Positions 56,344 through 64,000 of a stretch of DNA of 64,000 bases are shown here, piece after piece; the first letter of the stretch is position 1; each line of letters starts with the position of its first letter. A program made the translations under genes and the position numbers. The notes under the pieces were generated by a model. It was not told where the DNA came from. It saw only the letters and a program-made list of their open reading frames with translations, and did not search any database. This DNA is from Ralstonia pickettii (GTDB lineage Bacteria > Pseudomonadota > Gammaproteobacteria > Burkholderiales > Burkholderiaceae). The DNA lies in assembly GCF_016466415.2 (NCBI RefSeq), contig NZ_CP066771.1:620001-684000 (forward strand), given 5' to 3'.

Positions 56344-57057
56344 TCAGCGCCGCAGCGCCATCGCCTGCATGGCCGCATCCACGAACTTCGCGGCGGCGTG
56401 TTCGCCCGCCAGGGGGGCTGCAGCCCTCGCGCATGCGGCAACCACGTCGCACAGCGATTGCGGGTCTTCCTTGCAGGCCCGCAGCAGCGGCATGGCGGCA
56501 CCTGCCGCAGAGCCGAAGTGCTGCACGGCCAAACGCATCAGCTCGACCTTGACCACGTTGGGCAACACGTCGGCCAACTCCGGTGGAACGGCAGGCTGTG
56601 GCGCAGAAATGACCTGGACCGGCGCCGTGTGCGGCTTGCTGGCGTCATTGGCGGCAGGCTCGTCGATCGGCGCCGCCACCGCTTGCAGACCAAGCGTCAT
56701 GCCCGTCAACGGCGGCAGCTCGTCGTAGATGTGCGAGAGGGCAGCAGGGCCGGGGCTGCCATGGTCGTCGAACAATGGACGATTGAAGTGCGCGATGGGG
56801 TCGAAAGGCGGGGCGGTCGCTGCGTTTTCAGGCGAGATACCGGGCAGCACGTCGACCATGCCGGCCCGTTGCAGCCCCACCAGCAGGTCGTCGAGGTCCG
56901 GCCAGTCGCTCAGCAGTTGATGCAGTTGACCGACCGTGCGGGCTCCGTCAATGAGGATCAGCAGATGCCGCTGGCGCATCTGCATGTCATGGCGGCGCTG
57001 GGCTAAGGCTTCGCGGCCGTCCTCCGTCTTGATCAGGACGTTCGTCGTTACAAGCAT
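56344..57057 (-). CDS. Hypothetical protein, 237 residues
   Basis: A soluble protein I do not recognise. The N-terminal 75 residues look structured (LVTTNVLIKTEDGREALAQ, RHLLILIDGARTVGQL, then a short winged-helix-like pattern), the middle is Pro/Ala-rich, and the C-terminal part is helical. No signal or membrane segment is evident. The N-terminal layout (short DNA-binding-like helices after a strand pair) suggests a regulator, but that is weak. GGGGAG precedes the ATG. It is followed by tRNA-Gly on the same strand. Confidence 0.7.
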   Translation of the reverse strand: MLVTTNVLIKTEDGREALAQRRHDMQMRQRHLLILIDGARTVGQLHQLLSDWPDLDDLLVGLQRAGMVDVLPGISPENAATAPPFDPIAHFNRPLFDDHGSPGPAALSHIYDELPPLTGMTLGLQAVAAPIDEPAANDASKPHTAPVQVISAPQPAVPPELADVLPNVVKVELMRLAVQHFGSAAGAAMPLLRACKEDPQSLCDVVAACARAAAPLAGEHAAAKFVDAAMQAMALRR

Positions 57058-57187
57058 GGTGACTCCCCGTTAAGCAGACTTGCCCGGCATCTTGATGTGC
57101 CGGTGCTAGCTGTACGTTAGTCATCACACCCGGCCCCTGCCATCGTTCGATTGGCGGAGATTGTGAAACCAGAGACCAACGATCGGT

Positions 57188-59242
57188 CTAGCTCCGCCAC
57201 GATTCCAATGCGGGCGCGGGCTCGCCGTGCGCGCTGCTTTGCCGAGCCAGCGACCCGGCGTAGGCCGCGTACCACGCGAGCACCTCCGGGTTTGCCATTG
57301 CATCGGGGTGGGCGACGCGCTCGACTGGTGCGCCAAGCAGCAGTTTCTTGATGGGCACTTCCATCTTCTTGCCAGAGAGCGTGCGCGGCACACCTGGCGC
57401 CTGCACGATCACGTTGGGCACATGCCGGGCTGACAGTCCCGCCTTGATGCGTGCGTTGATCGTGCTGCGCAGCGTGTCGTCGAGCGTCGCACCTTCGCGC
57501 AGCACGACGAACAGCGGCATGAACGATTCGCGGCCGAGAAATTCGAGATCGACGACGAGGCTGTCGAGCACTTCCGGTAGGTCTTCCACTACGCGGTACA
57601 GCTCGGCTGTGCCCATGCGGATACCGTGGCGGTTGATCGTGGCATCCGACCGGCCGTAGATGATGGCGCCGCCGCGCGGGGTGATCTTGATCCAGTCGCC
57701 ATGGCGCCACCGGCCGGGGTACATGTCGAAGTAGCTGTCGCGGTAGCGGCTGCCATCGGTATCGCCCCAGAAGAACAGCGGCATCGATGGGATTGGTGCC
57801 GTGCAGACCAGTTCGCCCACTGCATCGATCAGCGGGTGGCCGGCCTCGTCCAGGGCTTCAACACGCGAGCCGAGGTTGCGGCATTGCATCTCACCTGCAT
57901 AGACGGGCAGCGTGGCGACGCCGCCCACGAAGCATCCGGCGAAATCGGTGCCGCCGGAAATCGGATTGAGCCAGACATCGGCCTTCACGTGGCGGTAGAT
58001 CCAGTCATACGCCTCGGCGGAGAGCGGCGAGCCCGTCGACCCAACCGCGCGCAGCTTCGACAAGTCGAAATCGCGACCGGGCTCGATGCCGGCCTTCAGG
58101 CAATTGGCGAAGAACGCCGCCCCGGCGCCAAAGAAGGTCACGCCCGCATCCTGTGCGAAGCGCCACAGCGTATTGAGATCGGGCGTGCCGGGGTTGCCGT
58201 CGTAGATGGCGAGCGTGACGCCGCCCAGCAGGCCGCTCGCTTGCGAATTCCACATGACCCACCCGGTGCTGCTGTACCAGTGGTAGACGTCGTCGGGGCC
58301 AAGGTCGAGATGCAGCGCGCCCATCATCGTCTGCACCAGCAGCAGGCCGCCATGGCCGTGCACGATCGGCTTGGGCATGCCGGTGGTGCCGGACGAATAG
58401 AGAATCCACAGCGGGTGGTCGGCGGCAACGGGTGTGACGACGAGTGGCACGTCGTCGGTCGTCAGGTCGCGCCAGTCGCGGGCCTCTGGGAAACGTGCGC
58501 GGTTGATCTCGCCAAGCAACTGCGGCACGAGCACGAGGTGTTCGACTGTTGGCAGCGCGTCGACCATCTCTGCGACCACGTCGGCGCGGTCGAACGCGCG
58601 GCCGCCGTAGTGATAGCCGTCCACCGCGATCAGCACTTTGGGCTCGATCTGGCGGAAGCGGTCGGTCACGGCCACCTGGCCCATGTCGGGCGCACAGACA
58701 GACCAGATGGCCCCGACGCTGGCCGCGGCGAGAAACGCCACCATCGCGTCCGGCGTGTTCGACAGATATGCGGCGACGCGGTCGCCCGGCACCACGCCCA
58801 TCTTGCGCAGCGCATCCGCCAGCGAGGCAACGCGCTGGCGCAGTTCGCGCCATGACAAGTCAGCCAGCGGCTTGGTCTCGCTGGCGTATCGGATGGCGGT
58901 GCGGTCGGGGCTGCCGCCTTCTTCCACGTGGCGCATGACCTGATCGACGTAATTGAGCTTCGCGCCGACCAGCCATTGCGCGCCGGGCATGGTGCGGTCG
59001 CCCAGCATCTGCGTGAACGGTGTCGAGGCGCGCAGGTCGAGGTAGTCCCAGACGGACGTCCAGAACGCCTCGAGTTCAGTGGTCGACCATTCCCAGAGTC
59101 GTGCGTAGCCCTCGGGCGTGGTCGCCGAAAAGCGCAGCCCGCGTTCGCGCGCGAGCCAGTCGAGGTAATGCGTCAGGCGCGAGCGCGCGATGAAGTCAGC
59201 CGATGGCGTCCATAGCAGGGCGCCTTCCTGGATGGTGCTCAT
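57188..59242 (-). CDS. aacS: Acetoacetyl-CoA synthetase
   Basis: A 684-residue adenylate-forming enzyme that activates acetoacetate (ketone body and PHB-linked metabolism) to acetoacetyl-CoA. LLWTPSADFIARSRLTHYLDWL is the specific N-terminus. YSSGTTGMPKPIVH is the ATP loop, VGGVATLPVYAGEM and WRHGDWIKITPRGG are core motifs, and the catalytic lysine is in LSGKKMEVPIKK. The ATG has GGAGGAGA upstream. It follows gabD after 79 bases, a probable operon. Confidence 0.93.
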   Translation of the reverse strand: MSTIQEGALLWTPSADFIARSRLTHYLDWLARERGLRFSATTPEGYARLWEWSTTELEAFWTSVWDYLDLRASTPFTQMLGDRTMPGAQWLVGAKLNYVDQVMRHVEEGGSPDRTAIRYASETKPLADLSWRELRQRVASLADALRKMGVVPGDRVAAYLSNTPDAMVAFLAAASVGAIWSVCAPDMGQVAVTDRFRQIEPKVLIAVDGYHYGGRAFDRADVVAEMVDALPTVEHLVLVPQLLGEINRARFPEARDWRDLTTDDVPLVVTPVAADHPLWILYSSGTTGMPKPIVHGHGGLLLVQTMMGALHLDLGPDDVYHWYSSTGWVMWNSQASGLLGGVTLAIYDGNPGTPDLNTLWRFAQDAGVTFFGAGAAFFANCLKAGIEPGRDFDLSKLRAVGSTGSPLSAEAYDWIYRHVKADVWLNPISGGTDFAGCFVGGVATLPVYAGEMQCRNLGSRVEALDEAGHPLIDAVGELVCTAPIPSMPLFFWGDTDGSRYRDSYFDMYPGRWRHGDWIKITPRGGAIIYGRSDATINRHGIRMGTAELYRVVEDLPEVLDSLVVDLEFLGRESFMPLFVVLREGATLDDTLRSTINARIKAGLSARHVPNVIVQAPGVPRTLSGKKMEVPIKKLLLGAPVERVAHPDAMANPEVLAWYAAYAGSLARQSSAHGEPAPALESWRS

Positions 59243-59321
59243 GTGTCTCCTCCGCCGGTCAGGCAAGGGGAAAGCCGCCCGCTCTATCGAGGTGGCAGGT
59301 CGGCCAAGAGGGGGCGACGCT

Positions 59322-60833
59322 TCAGATGCCGCCCATGCACAGATACTTGAGTTCGAGATACTCGTCGATGCCGTAGACCGAACCTTCGCGGCCGAGGCCC
59401 GACTGCTTGATGCCGCCAAACGGCGCGACCTCGTTCGAGATCAGCCCCGTGTTGATGCCGACCATGCCGTATTCGAGTTGCTCGGCCACGCGCCAGATGC
59501 GGCCGATGTCACGGCTGAAGAAGTACGAAGCCAAGCCGAATTCGGTGTCGTTGGCCAGGCGCACGACTTCCGCTTCGTCCTGGAATTTGAAGATGGCGGA
59601 GACCGGGCCGAAGGTCTCTTCGCGAGCGATCAGCATGTCGGGCGTGGCGTCCGCCAGCACGGTGGGCTCGACAAAACGTTGCGAGCCGAAGCCCTGCATC
59701 AGCTTGCCGCCGGCGGTCAGGCGTGCGCCTTTCTGCGTCGCATCGTCGATGTGGCGCTGCACTTTCTCCACGGCCTGGTCGTCGATCAGCGGGCCTTGAA
59801 CAACGCCCAACTCGAAGCCGTTGCCGACCTTGATGCCGCGCACCTTGGCGGAGAGCTTCTCGACAAACGCGTCGTACACCGAGGCATGGACATAGAAACG
59901 GTTCGTACACACGCACGTCTGACCCGCGTTGCGGTACTTCGACTGCACCGCGCCCTCCACGGCAGCATCGATGTCGGCGTCGTCGAACACGATGAACGGC
60001 GCATGGCCGCCCAGTTCAAGCGCCACCTTCTTCACCGTCGGCGAGCATTGCTGCATCAGGATGCGGCCCACCGGCGTCGAGCCCGTGAACGACAGATGGC
60101 GCACGATCGGCGATTCGCACAGGGCTTTGCCGATGGCGATCGAGCGGTCCGCATCGCCCGTCACCACGTTGACCACGCCCTCGGGAATGCCTGCGCGGTG
60201 CGCCAATTCGGCCATCGCCAGCGCGGAAAGCGGCGTCTGTTCTGCCGGCTTGATGACGATGGTGCAGCCTGCCGCCATGGCCGGCGCGACTTTGCGGGTG
60301 ATCATCGCCAGCGGGAAGTTCCACGGCGTGATGGATGCGCACACGCCCACCGGCTGCTTCAACACGACCATGCGCTTGTCGCGCCAGGTGCTGGCCATCA
60401 CGTCGCCGGAGACGCGCTTGGCCTCTTCGGCAAACCATTCGATGAACGACGCGCCGTAGACGATCTCGCCTTTGGCTTCGGCCAGCGGCTTGCCTTGTTC
60501 CGCGGTCATCAGCGCGGCGAGGTCGTCGGCGTTGGCGATCAGCAGGTCGAACCAGCGGCGCATCAGGCCGGCGCGCTCTTTGCCGGTCAACTCCCGCCAT
60601 GCGGGCCACGCCGCATTGGCTGCGTCGATCGCGCGCAACGTTTCTGCGTGGCCGAGATTGGCGACGTCGGCCAGGTGTGCGTTGGTGGCTGGGTCGTAGA
60701 CGGGAAACGTCGCGCCGTCTACCGCGCCTACCCAGGCGCCGTCGACATAGGACTGCGTCTTGACGAGGGTGCGGTCTGTGATGCGCTCCAGCGCGTTGGA
60801 GGCTGTGTGGGATGAGTCGAGTGCTTCGGCCAT
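59322..60833 (-). CDS. gabD: Succinate-semialdehyde dehydrogenase
   Basis: A 503-residue aldehyde dehydrogenase. The NAD-binding FTGSTPVG, the catalytic Glu region LELGGHAPFIVF and Cys region NAGQTCVCTNRFYVH, and the C-terminal PFGGIKQSGLGREGSVYG all fit GabD. It oxidises succinate semialdehyde to succinate. The start at 60833 has GGAG with good spacing; the ATG at 60845 has none. A TetR-like palindrome lies in the upstream region. Confidence 0.9.
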   Translation of the reverse strand: MAEALDSSHTASNALERITDRTLVKTQSYVDGAWVGAVDGATFPVYDPATNAHLADVANLGHAETLRAIDAANAAWPAWRELTGKERAGLMRRWFDLLIANADDLAALMTAEQGKPLAEAKGEIVYGASFIEWFAEEAKRVSGDVMASTWRDKRMVVLKQPVGVCASITPWNFPLAMITRKVAPAMAAGCTIVIKPAEQTPLSALAMAELAHRAGIPEGVVNVVTGDADRSIAIGKALCESPIVRHLSFTGSTPVGRILMQQCSPTVKKVALELGGHAPFIVFDDADIDAAVEGAVQSKYRNAGQTCVCTNRFYVHASVYDAFVEKLSAKVRGIKVGNGFELGVVQGPLIDDQAVEKVQRHIDDATQKGARLTAGGKLMQGFGSQRFVEPTVLADATPDMLIAREETFGPVSAIFKFQDEAEVVRLANDTEFGLASYFFSRDIGRIWRVAEQLEYGMVGINTGLISNEVAPFGGIKQSGLGREGSVYGIDEYLELKYLCMGGI

Positions 60834-60865
60834 GGCGTTCTCCATAAGGAAGGCGGACCCAGTAC

Positions 60866-60884
60866 AAAAAAGGGCCCGCCTTTT
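60866..60884 (-). terminator. Short hairpin after ubiD
   Basis: AAAAGG-GCCCG-CCTTTT gives a six-base stem with A/T runs on both sides; it lies between ubiD and gabD and may end the ubiD transcript. It is short, so confidence is low. Confidence 0.45.
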
Positions 60885-60918
60885 AGATGCAGCAGTCGCT
60901 TAACTCGCTAAGAATAAC

Positions 60919-60932
60919 CGAACGGTCGTTCG
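60919..60932. promoter_or_regulatory. Palindrome CGAACG-GT-CGTTCG upstream of gabD
   Basis: The six-base arms are perfect. It resembles operators of some TetR-family acyl-CoA regulators. A related copy lies upstream of ubiD at 62530; both share CCGAACGGTCGT. Confidence 0.5.
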
Positions 60933-60961
60933 CTCGCAGACCGTGCCGCCAGGCCTTGTGG

Positions 60962-62473
60962 TTATTGGAAGAGCGTGTCCCACATGGCGTCGACCTTGGC
61001 CTTGACAGCGGTATCCATGACGATGGGCTGGCCCCATTCGCGCGTGGTTTCGCCGGGCCATTTGTTGGTGGCATCGATGCCCATCTTGGAGCCCAGGCCC
61101 GACACCGGGGACGCAAAATCGAGGTAATCGATCGGCGTGTTTTCGACCATGACCGTGTCGCGCGCCGGATCCACGCGCGTGGTGATCGCCCAGATCACTT
61201 CCTTCCAGTCGCGCAGGTTCACGTCGTCGTCCACCACGACGATGAACTTCGTATACATGAACTGCCGCAGGAAGCTCCACACGCCAAACATCACGCGCTT
61301 GGCGTGGCCGGCGTATTGCTTCTTCATGCTGACCAGCGCCATGCGATAGCTGCAGCCCTCGGGCGGCAGATAGAAATCGGCAATCTCCGGAAACTGCTTC
61401 TGCAGCAGCGGCACGAACACTTCATTGAGCGCCACGCCGAGCACGGCCGGCTCATCGGGCGGCTTGCCTGTATATGTGGAGTGATAGATCGGGTCGCGGC
61501 GCATCGTGATGCGCTCGACCGTGAACACGGGGAACCAGTCCTGCTCGTTGTAATAGCCGGTGTGATCGCCGAAGGGGCCTTCGAGCGCGTGCTGATAGCC
61601 ACTCGGGTGCGTCGGGTCCGGCTGGATGTGGCCTTCGAGGATGATTTCGGCGCCGGCCGGCACTTGCAGTTGCGCCTGCGCCAAGGACGGCGTCAGGCAT
61701 GTCGCAAGTTCGGTCCGGCTGCCGCGTAGCAGCCCCGCAAACTGGTACTCCGACAATGTGTCCGGCACCGGCGTCACCGCGCCAAGAATGGTGGCCGGGT
61801 CGGCGCCCAGTGCCACCACAATCGGAAACGGCTGACCCGGATTGGCGATGGCGTGCTCGCGGAAATCCAGCGCGCCGCCGCGGTGCGCCAGCCAACGCAT
61901 GATGAGCTGGTTGCGACTGATGACCTGCTGCCGGTAGATCCCCAGGTTCTGCCGCTTCTTGTGCGGCCCGCGCGTGATGACCAGCCCCCAGGTGACGAGC
62001 GGCGCCGCATCGCCGGGCCAGCACGTCTGTACGGGGATGCGCGAGAGATCAACGTCATTCCCTTCCCACACGATCTCCTGGCACGCCGGCGACGACACCT
62101 TGCGCGGCGCCATATCCCACACGGCCTTGGCCATCGTCCACAGCTTGCCGGCTTCACGCAGGCCGCGCGGCGGTTCGGGCTCTTTCAACGCCGAGAGCAG
62201 GCGACCGACGTCCCGCAGTTCATCGAGCGACTCCGCGCCCATGCCCAGCGCCACGCGACGCGTGGTGCCAAACAGGTTCGCGAGCACCGGCATGTCGTAC
62301 TTCTGTGCGCCGTCCACCGGCTGCTCAAAGACGACCGCTGGGCCTTCGGCGCGCAGCAGACGGTCACAGACTTCGGTCATTTCCAGGCGCGGCGACACCG
62401 GCCGGTGTACGCGGCGCAGTTCGCCCGTGCGCTCGAGCTGGGCGAGAAAGTCACGTAAGTCTCTGTATTGCAT
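60962..62473 (-). CDS. ubiD: UbiD-family decarboxylase
   Basis: A 503-residue prenyl-FMN-dependent decarboxylase, most likely the 3-octaprenyl-4-hydroxybenzoate carboxy-lyase of ubiquinone synthesis. It shows [59 protein letters not shown] (with the catalytic Glu region) and [17 protein letters not shown]. The length equals E. coli UbiD. The ribosome site is weak. It needs the prenyl-FMN synthase UbiX, encoded elsewhere. Confidence 0.94.
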   Translation of the reverse strand: MQYRDLRDFLAQLERTGELRRVHRPVSPRLEMTEVCDRLLRAEGPAVVFEQPVDGAQKYDMPVLANLFGTTRRVALGMGAESLDELRDVGRLLSALKEPEPPRGLREAGKLWTMAKAVWDMAPRKVSSPACQEIVWEGNDVDLSRIPVQTCWPGDAAPLVTWGLVITRGPHKKRQNLGIYRQQVISRNQLIMRWLAHRGGALDFREHAIANPGQPFPIVVALGADPATILGAVTPVPDTLSEYQFAGLLRGSRTELATCLTPSLAQAQLQVPAGAEIILEGHIQPDPTHPSGYQHALEGPFGDHTGYYNEQDWFPVFTVERITMRRDPIYHSTYTGKPPDEPAVLGVALNEVFVPLLQKQFPEIADFYLPPEGCSYRMALVSMKKQYAGHAKRVMFGVWSFLRQFMYTKFIVVVDDDVNLRDWKEVIWAITTRVDPARDTVMVENTPIDYLDFASPVSGLGSKMGIDATNKWPGETTREWGQPIVMDTAVKAKVDAMWDTLFQ

Positions 62474-62529
62474 GGAGATTTTGTAACCAAAGGTAAGGTC
62501 GATCGCCTATCACGCGGACGGGCCGCCCC

Positions 62530-62545
62530 CCGAACGGTCGTCCGG
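62530..62545. promoter_or_regulatory. Palindrome CCGAACGGTCGTCCGG upstream of ubiD
   Basis: The arms are CCGAAC and GTCCGG (one mismatch), about 57 bases before the ubiD start. It shares 12 bases, CCGAACGGTCGT, with the gabD-side palindrome at 60918. Confidence 0.45.
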
Positions 62546-62694
62546 GCGACATTTTTTTGGTGTAGGCAGGGTGGCCGCGATTGTACGACCAAAACCGCAT
62601 GGCCCCCTGATGACAGAACGCGTCGCAGGTCAGCTAGTCGCAACAACGGGACGCATATCATAACTTTTGGATATGAAAAATCGTTTCTTTATGA

Positions 62695-62723
62695 TTGACT
62701 TGGCATAACGCGCTTCCTACAAT
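62695..62723 (+). promoter_or_regulatory. Strong sigma-70 promoter of the transglycosylase gene
   Basis: TTGACT and TACAAT are separated by exactly 17 bases. Transcription should start near 62730, giving a leader of about 280 bases before the start codon. Confidence 0.8.
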
Positions 62724-62791
62724 CCAATCCGATCTGGTAATTGTTGCAACGCAACATGTTTTCGGCTAATGCCTTCGCCCTGTTCTCAACC

Positions 62792-62923
62792 ATGTGAGGG
62801 GCGACACCAGAGCACATCAGCATCGCTGCGGGACGTGACCTCCCCAAGGACACGGCCCGCATTTCTCTGGGCACTAGGGGAGTGCCCCCAACAGATGCCG
62901 GCTGACTGCAACAGCGCGGCATC
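62792..62923 (+). ncRNA. Structured 5' leader with four consecutive hairpins
   Basis: Hairpin 1: ATGTG/CACAT (62792-62817). Hairpin 2: TGCGGG/CCCGCA with inner CGTG/CACG (62827-62861). Hairpin 3: GGGCACT/AGTGCCC with loop AGGGG (62869-62887). Hairpin 4: GATGCCG/CGGCATC with inner GCTG/CAGC (62894-62923). The loop of hairpin 2 contains CTCCCC, able to pair with GGGGAG at 62877-62882. It lies in the transglycosylase leader. It was not matched to a known riboswitch from memory. Confidence 0.55.
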
Positions 62924-63010
62924 CTTACTAAAAACCGTTGCGACCTGAAACGCACGGCGCCATGCAAAAGAAAGGCGTCTACCGGATCTGAGCAGCGGAC
63001 GGAGGTAAGT

Positions 63011-64000
63011 ATGAACGGTTGGAAAACCCTTCATTCTTCCGGGATCGGATCGGCGCTGCAACGCCGGCTCGTCGCCCCGGTTGGCCGCCGCCTCGCGCGT
63101 GCCGGTCAAGTTGCGCTGCCTCGTAAGCTGCGCATGGAGTTGAACGCAGGGGGCGCCGCCGCGTCCCGCAATGAGTTGCATCCTGGCGTACTGCTGGTGT
63201 TCCGCAGCGGGCATGTCGTGCTCAATAGCATCGGCTTGCTGGCGGTCGCGGCCGCAGTTGCACTCTCGCTGAACAGCGAGTGGCGTGCCACGGTCGCTCA
63301 ACGCGTGCTGCATTTCACGCCGGGTGTCGACACCAGTGTCGCCTCGGCAAATCCGTCACCCGCAATTGCGGCTGGCGTGCAGCCGGTGGCTTTTGCACCG
63401 ACAGCGCCGTCCGCCGGCACGGGCGCCGCTCAAGCTGTCGCTCCGGCGACGGCCCAGGGTGGCACGGTCGCGGCGGCAGGTTGGGACGCGCTTTCGAAGG
63501 TGCCGTCCGTGGCCGAGTTGGCTGCGCAGATTCCGAACACGCAAGTCGTCCGCGACGCGCGTGAGTCGGCAACCGCCGGTACCCCGCGAGAGCAGGCTGC
63601 CGTGGCGGAATACATTGCCCGCAAGTATCGCGTGGCGGCTACAGCCACCGGCCAGCTGGTGAAGGCTGCGTATCAGACCGGCAAGGAAGTCGGCCTGGAT
63701 CCATTGCTCATCCTTGGCGTGATGGCGATCGAGTCCAGCTTCAACCCGTTCGCCGAGAGCGGTATGGGTGCGCAGGGCCTGATGCAGGTCATGACGAAGG
63801 TCCACCAGGACAAGTACGAAGTGATGGGCGGCGTCGGTGCAGCGCTCAACCCGTACGCCAACATCAAGGTCGGTGCGCTGGTACTGAAGGATTGCATCGC
63901 ACGCGCAGGATCGATCGAGGGCGGCCTGAAGCTGTATGTCGGGGCCGTGACCCAGGGCGATGGCGGCTACGGCGGCAAGGTGTTGCAGGAGCGTTCGCGC
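63011..64000 (+). CDS. Lytic transglycosylase (SLT domain), 3' end beyond window
   Basis: 330 codons are visible with no stop. A basic N-terminus and a membrane span near residues 72-92 (VVLNSIGLLAVAAAVALSL) precede an Ala/Pro-rich linker. The SLT catalytic domain begins near residue 200 (YRVAATATGQLVKAAYQTGK) with catalytic E241 in AIESSFNPFAES and the GMGAQGLMQVM motif. It cleaves peptidoglycan glycan strands to anhydromuramyl ends in the periplasm. GGAGG precedes the ATG with ideal spacing. Its leader is long and folded. Confidence 0.9.
   Translation, partial: MNGWKTLHSSGIGSALQRRLVAPVGRRLARAGQVALPRKLRMELNAGGAAASRNELHPGVLLVFRSGHVVLNSIGLLAVAAAVALSLNSEWRATVAQRVLHFTPGVDTSVASANPSPAIAAGVQPVAFAPTAPSAGTGAAQAVAPATAQGGTVAAAGWDALSKVPSVAELAAQIPNTQVVRDARESATAGTPREQAAVAEYIARKYRVAATATGQLVKAAYQTGKEVGLDPLLILGVMAIESSFNPFAESGMGAQGLMQVMTKVHQDKYEVMGGVGAALNPYANIKVGALVLKDCIARAGSIEGGLKLYVGAVTQGDGGYGGKVLQERSR

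Larger units (their letters stand above)
62474..63010. other. 537-base region between ubiD and the lytic transglycosylase gene
   Basis: No coding sequence is supported. It includes the TetR-like palindrome near ubiD (62530-62545), the sigma-70 promoter (62695-62723) and the structured leader (62792-62923) of the downstream transglycosylase. Confidence 0.7.

Noticed and set aside
62792-62923. The leader as a known ydaO, c-di-GMP-I or mini-ykkC riboswitch
   Set aside because: Consensus strings of those classes as I remember them were not found; kept as an unassigned structured leader.

Overview
The window looks like a chromosomal segment of a Ralstonia-type betaproteobacterium (Burkholderiaceae). 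This rests on high-GC housekeeping genes, a Flp/Tad pilus cluster next to the pilGHIJ-chpA twitching cluster, a pyrR-pyrB-pyrC' block, and a waaC-waaA plus rmlBDAC surface-sugar region. The species is not resolved. No insertion sequence, prophage, CRISPR array or rRNA was seen; there is one tRNA gene, tRNA-Gly(CCC).

Layout. 1-6444 (minus strand): the start of a Flp/Tad tight-adherence pilus locus (cpaF fragment, cpaE, small lipoprotein, cpaC, cpaB, cpaA and two Flp prepilins), with a sigma-54-like promoter upstream of the outer pilin. 7069-9112 (minus): lemA and two TPM-domain genes. 9515-12215: a dapA-family lyase converging on hemL across a palindromic intergenic element, then rubredoxin. 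12544-22655: the Pil-Chp chemosensory operon ending in a 2012-residue hybrid CheA, closed by a strong terminator shared with convergent phr. 24362-29823: rsuA, then yqgE-ruvX-pyrR-pyrB-pyrC'-plsC, in which the dihydroorotase homologue lacks its first two metal-binding histidines. 29833-45557: apaH, divergent rmlBDAC, an AT-rich O-antigen island (Wzx, Wzy, transferases, epimerase, acyltransferase), then initiating transferase, chain-length regulator and phosphomannomutase/phosphoglucomutase. 45601-50164: inner-core genes waaC and waaA, a META-domain lipoprotein, and tolC. 50280-56285: rhodanese, pcm-like, TetR, YkgJ-like, DUF1439 lipoprotein, uppP, an Old Yellow Enzyme, trmB and the tRNA. 56344-62473 (minus): an unknown gene, aacS, gabD and ubiD. 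63011-end: a lytic transglycosylase cut off by the window edge, preceded by a clear promoter and a strongly folded leader of about 280 bases.

How the genes work together. The island, the rml genes, the WecA-like enzyme, the Wzz-like protein, waaC, waaA and uppP together describe Wzx/Wzy-dependent LPS O-antigen assembly using dTDP-L-rhamnose, possibly also its C4 epimer. Composition changes inside rfbA (about 33180) and again near 42000, so the centre of the O-antigen locus was probably exchanged between conserved flanks. Two pilus systems (Flp/Tad assembly and type IV twitching control) lie within 23 kb.

The observations most worth follow-up are the multi-hairpin leader at 62792-62923, the sigma-54-like promoter and distant palindrome at the second Flp pilin, the paired TetR-like palindromes around ubiD, the degenerate dihydroorotase, and the dapA/hemL palindromic element.
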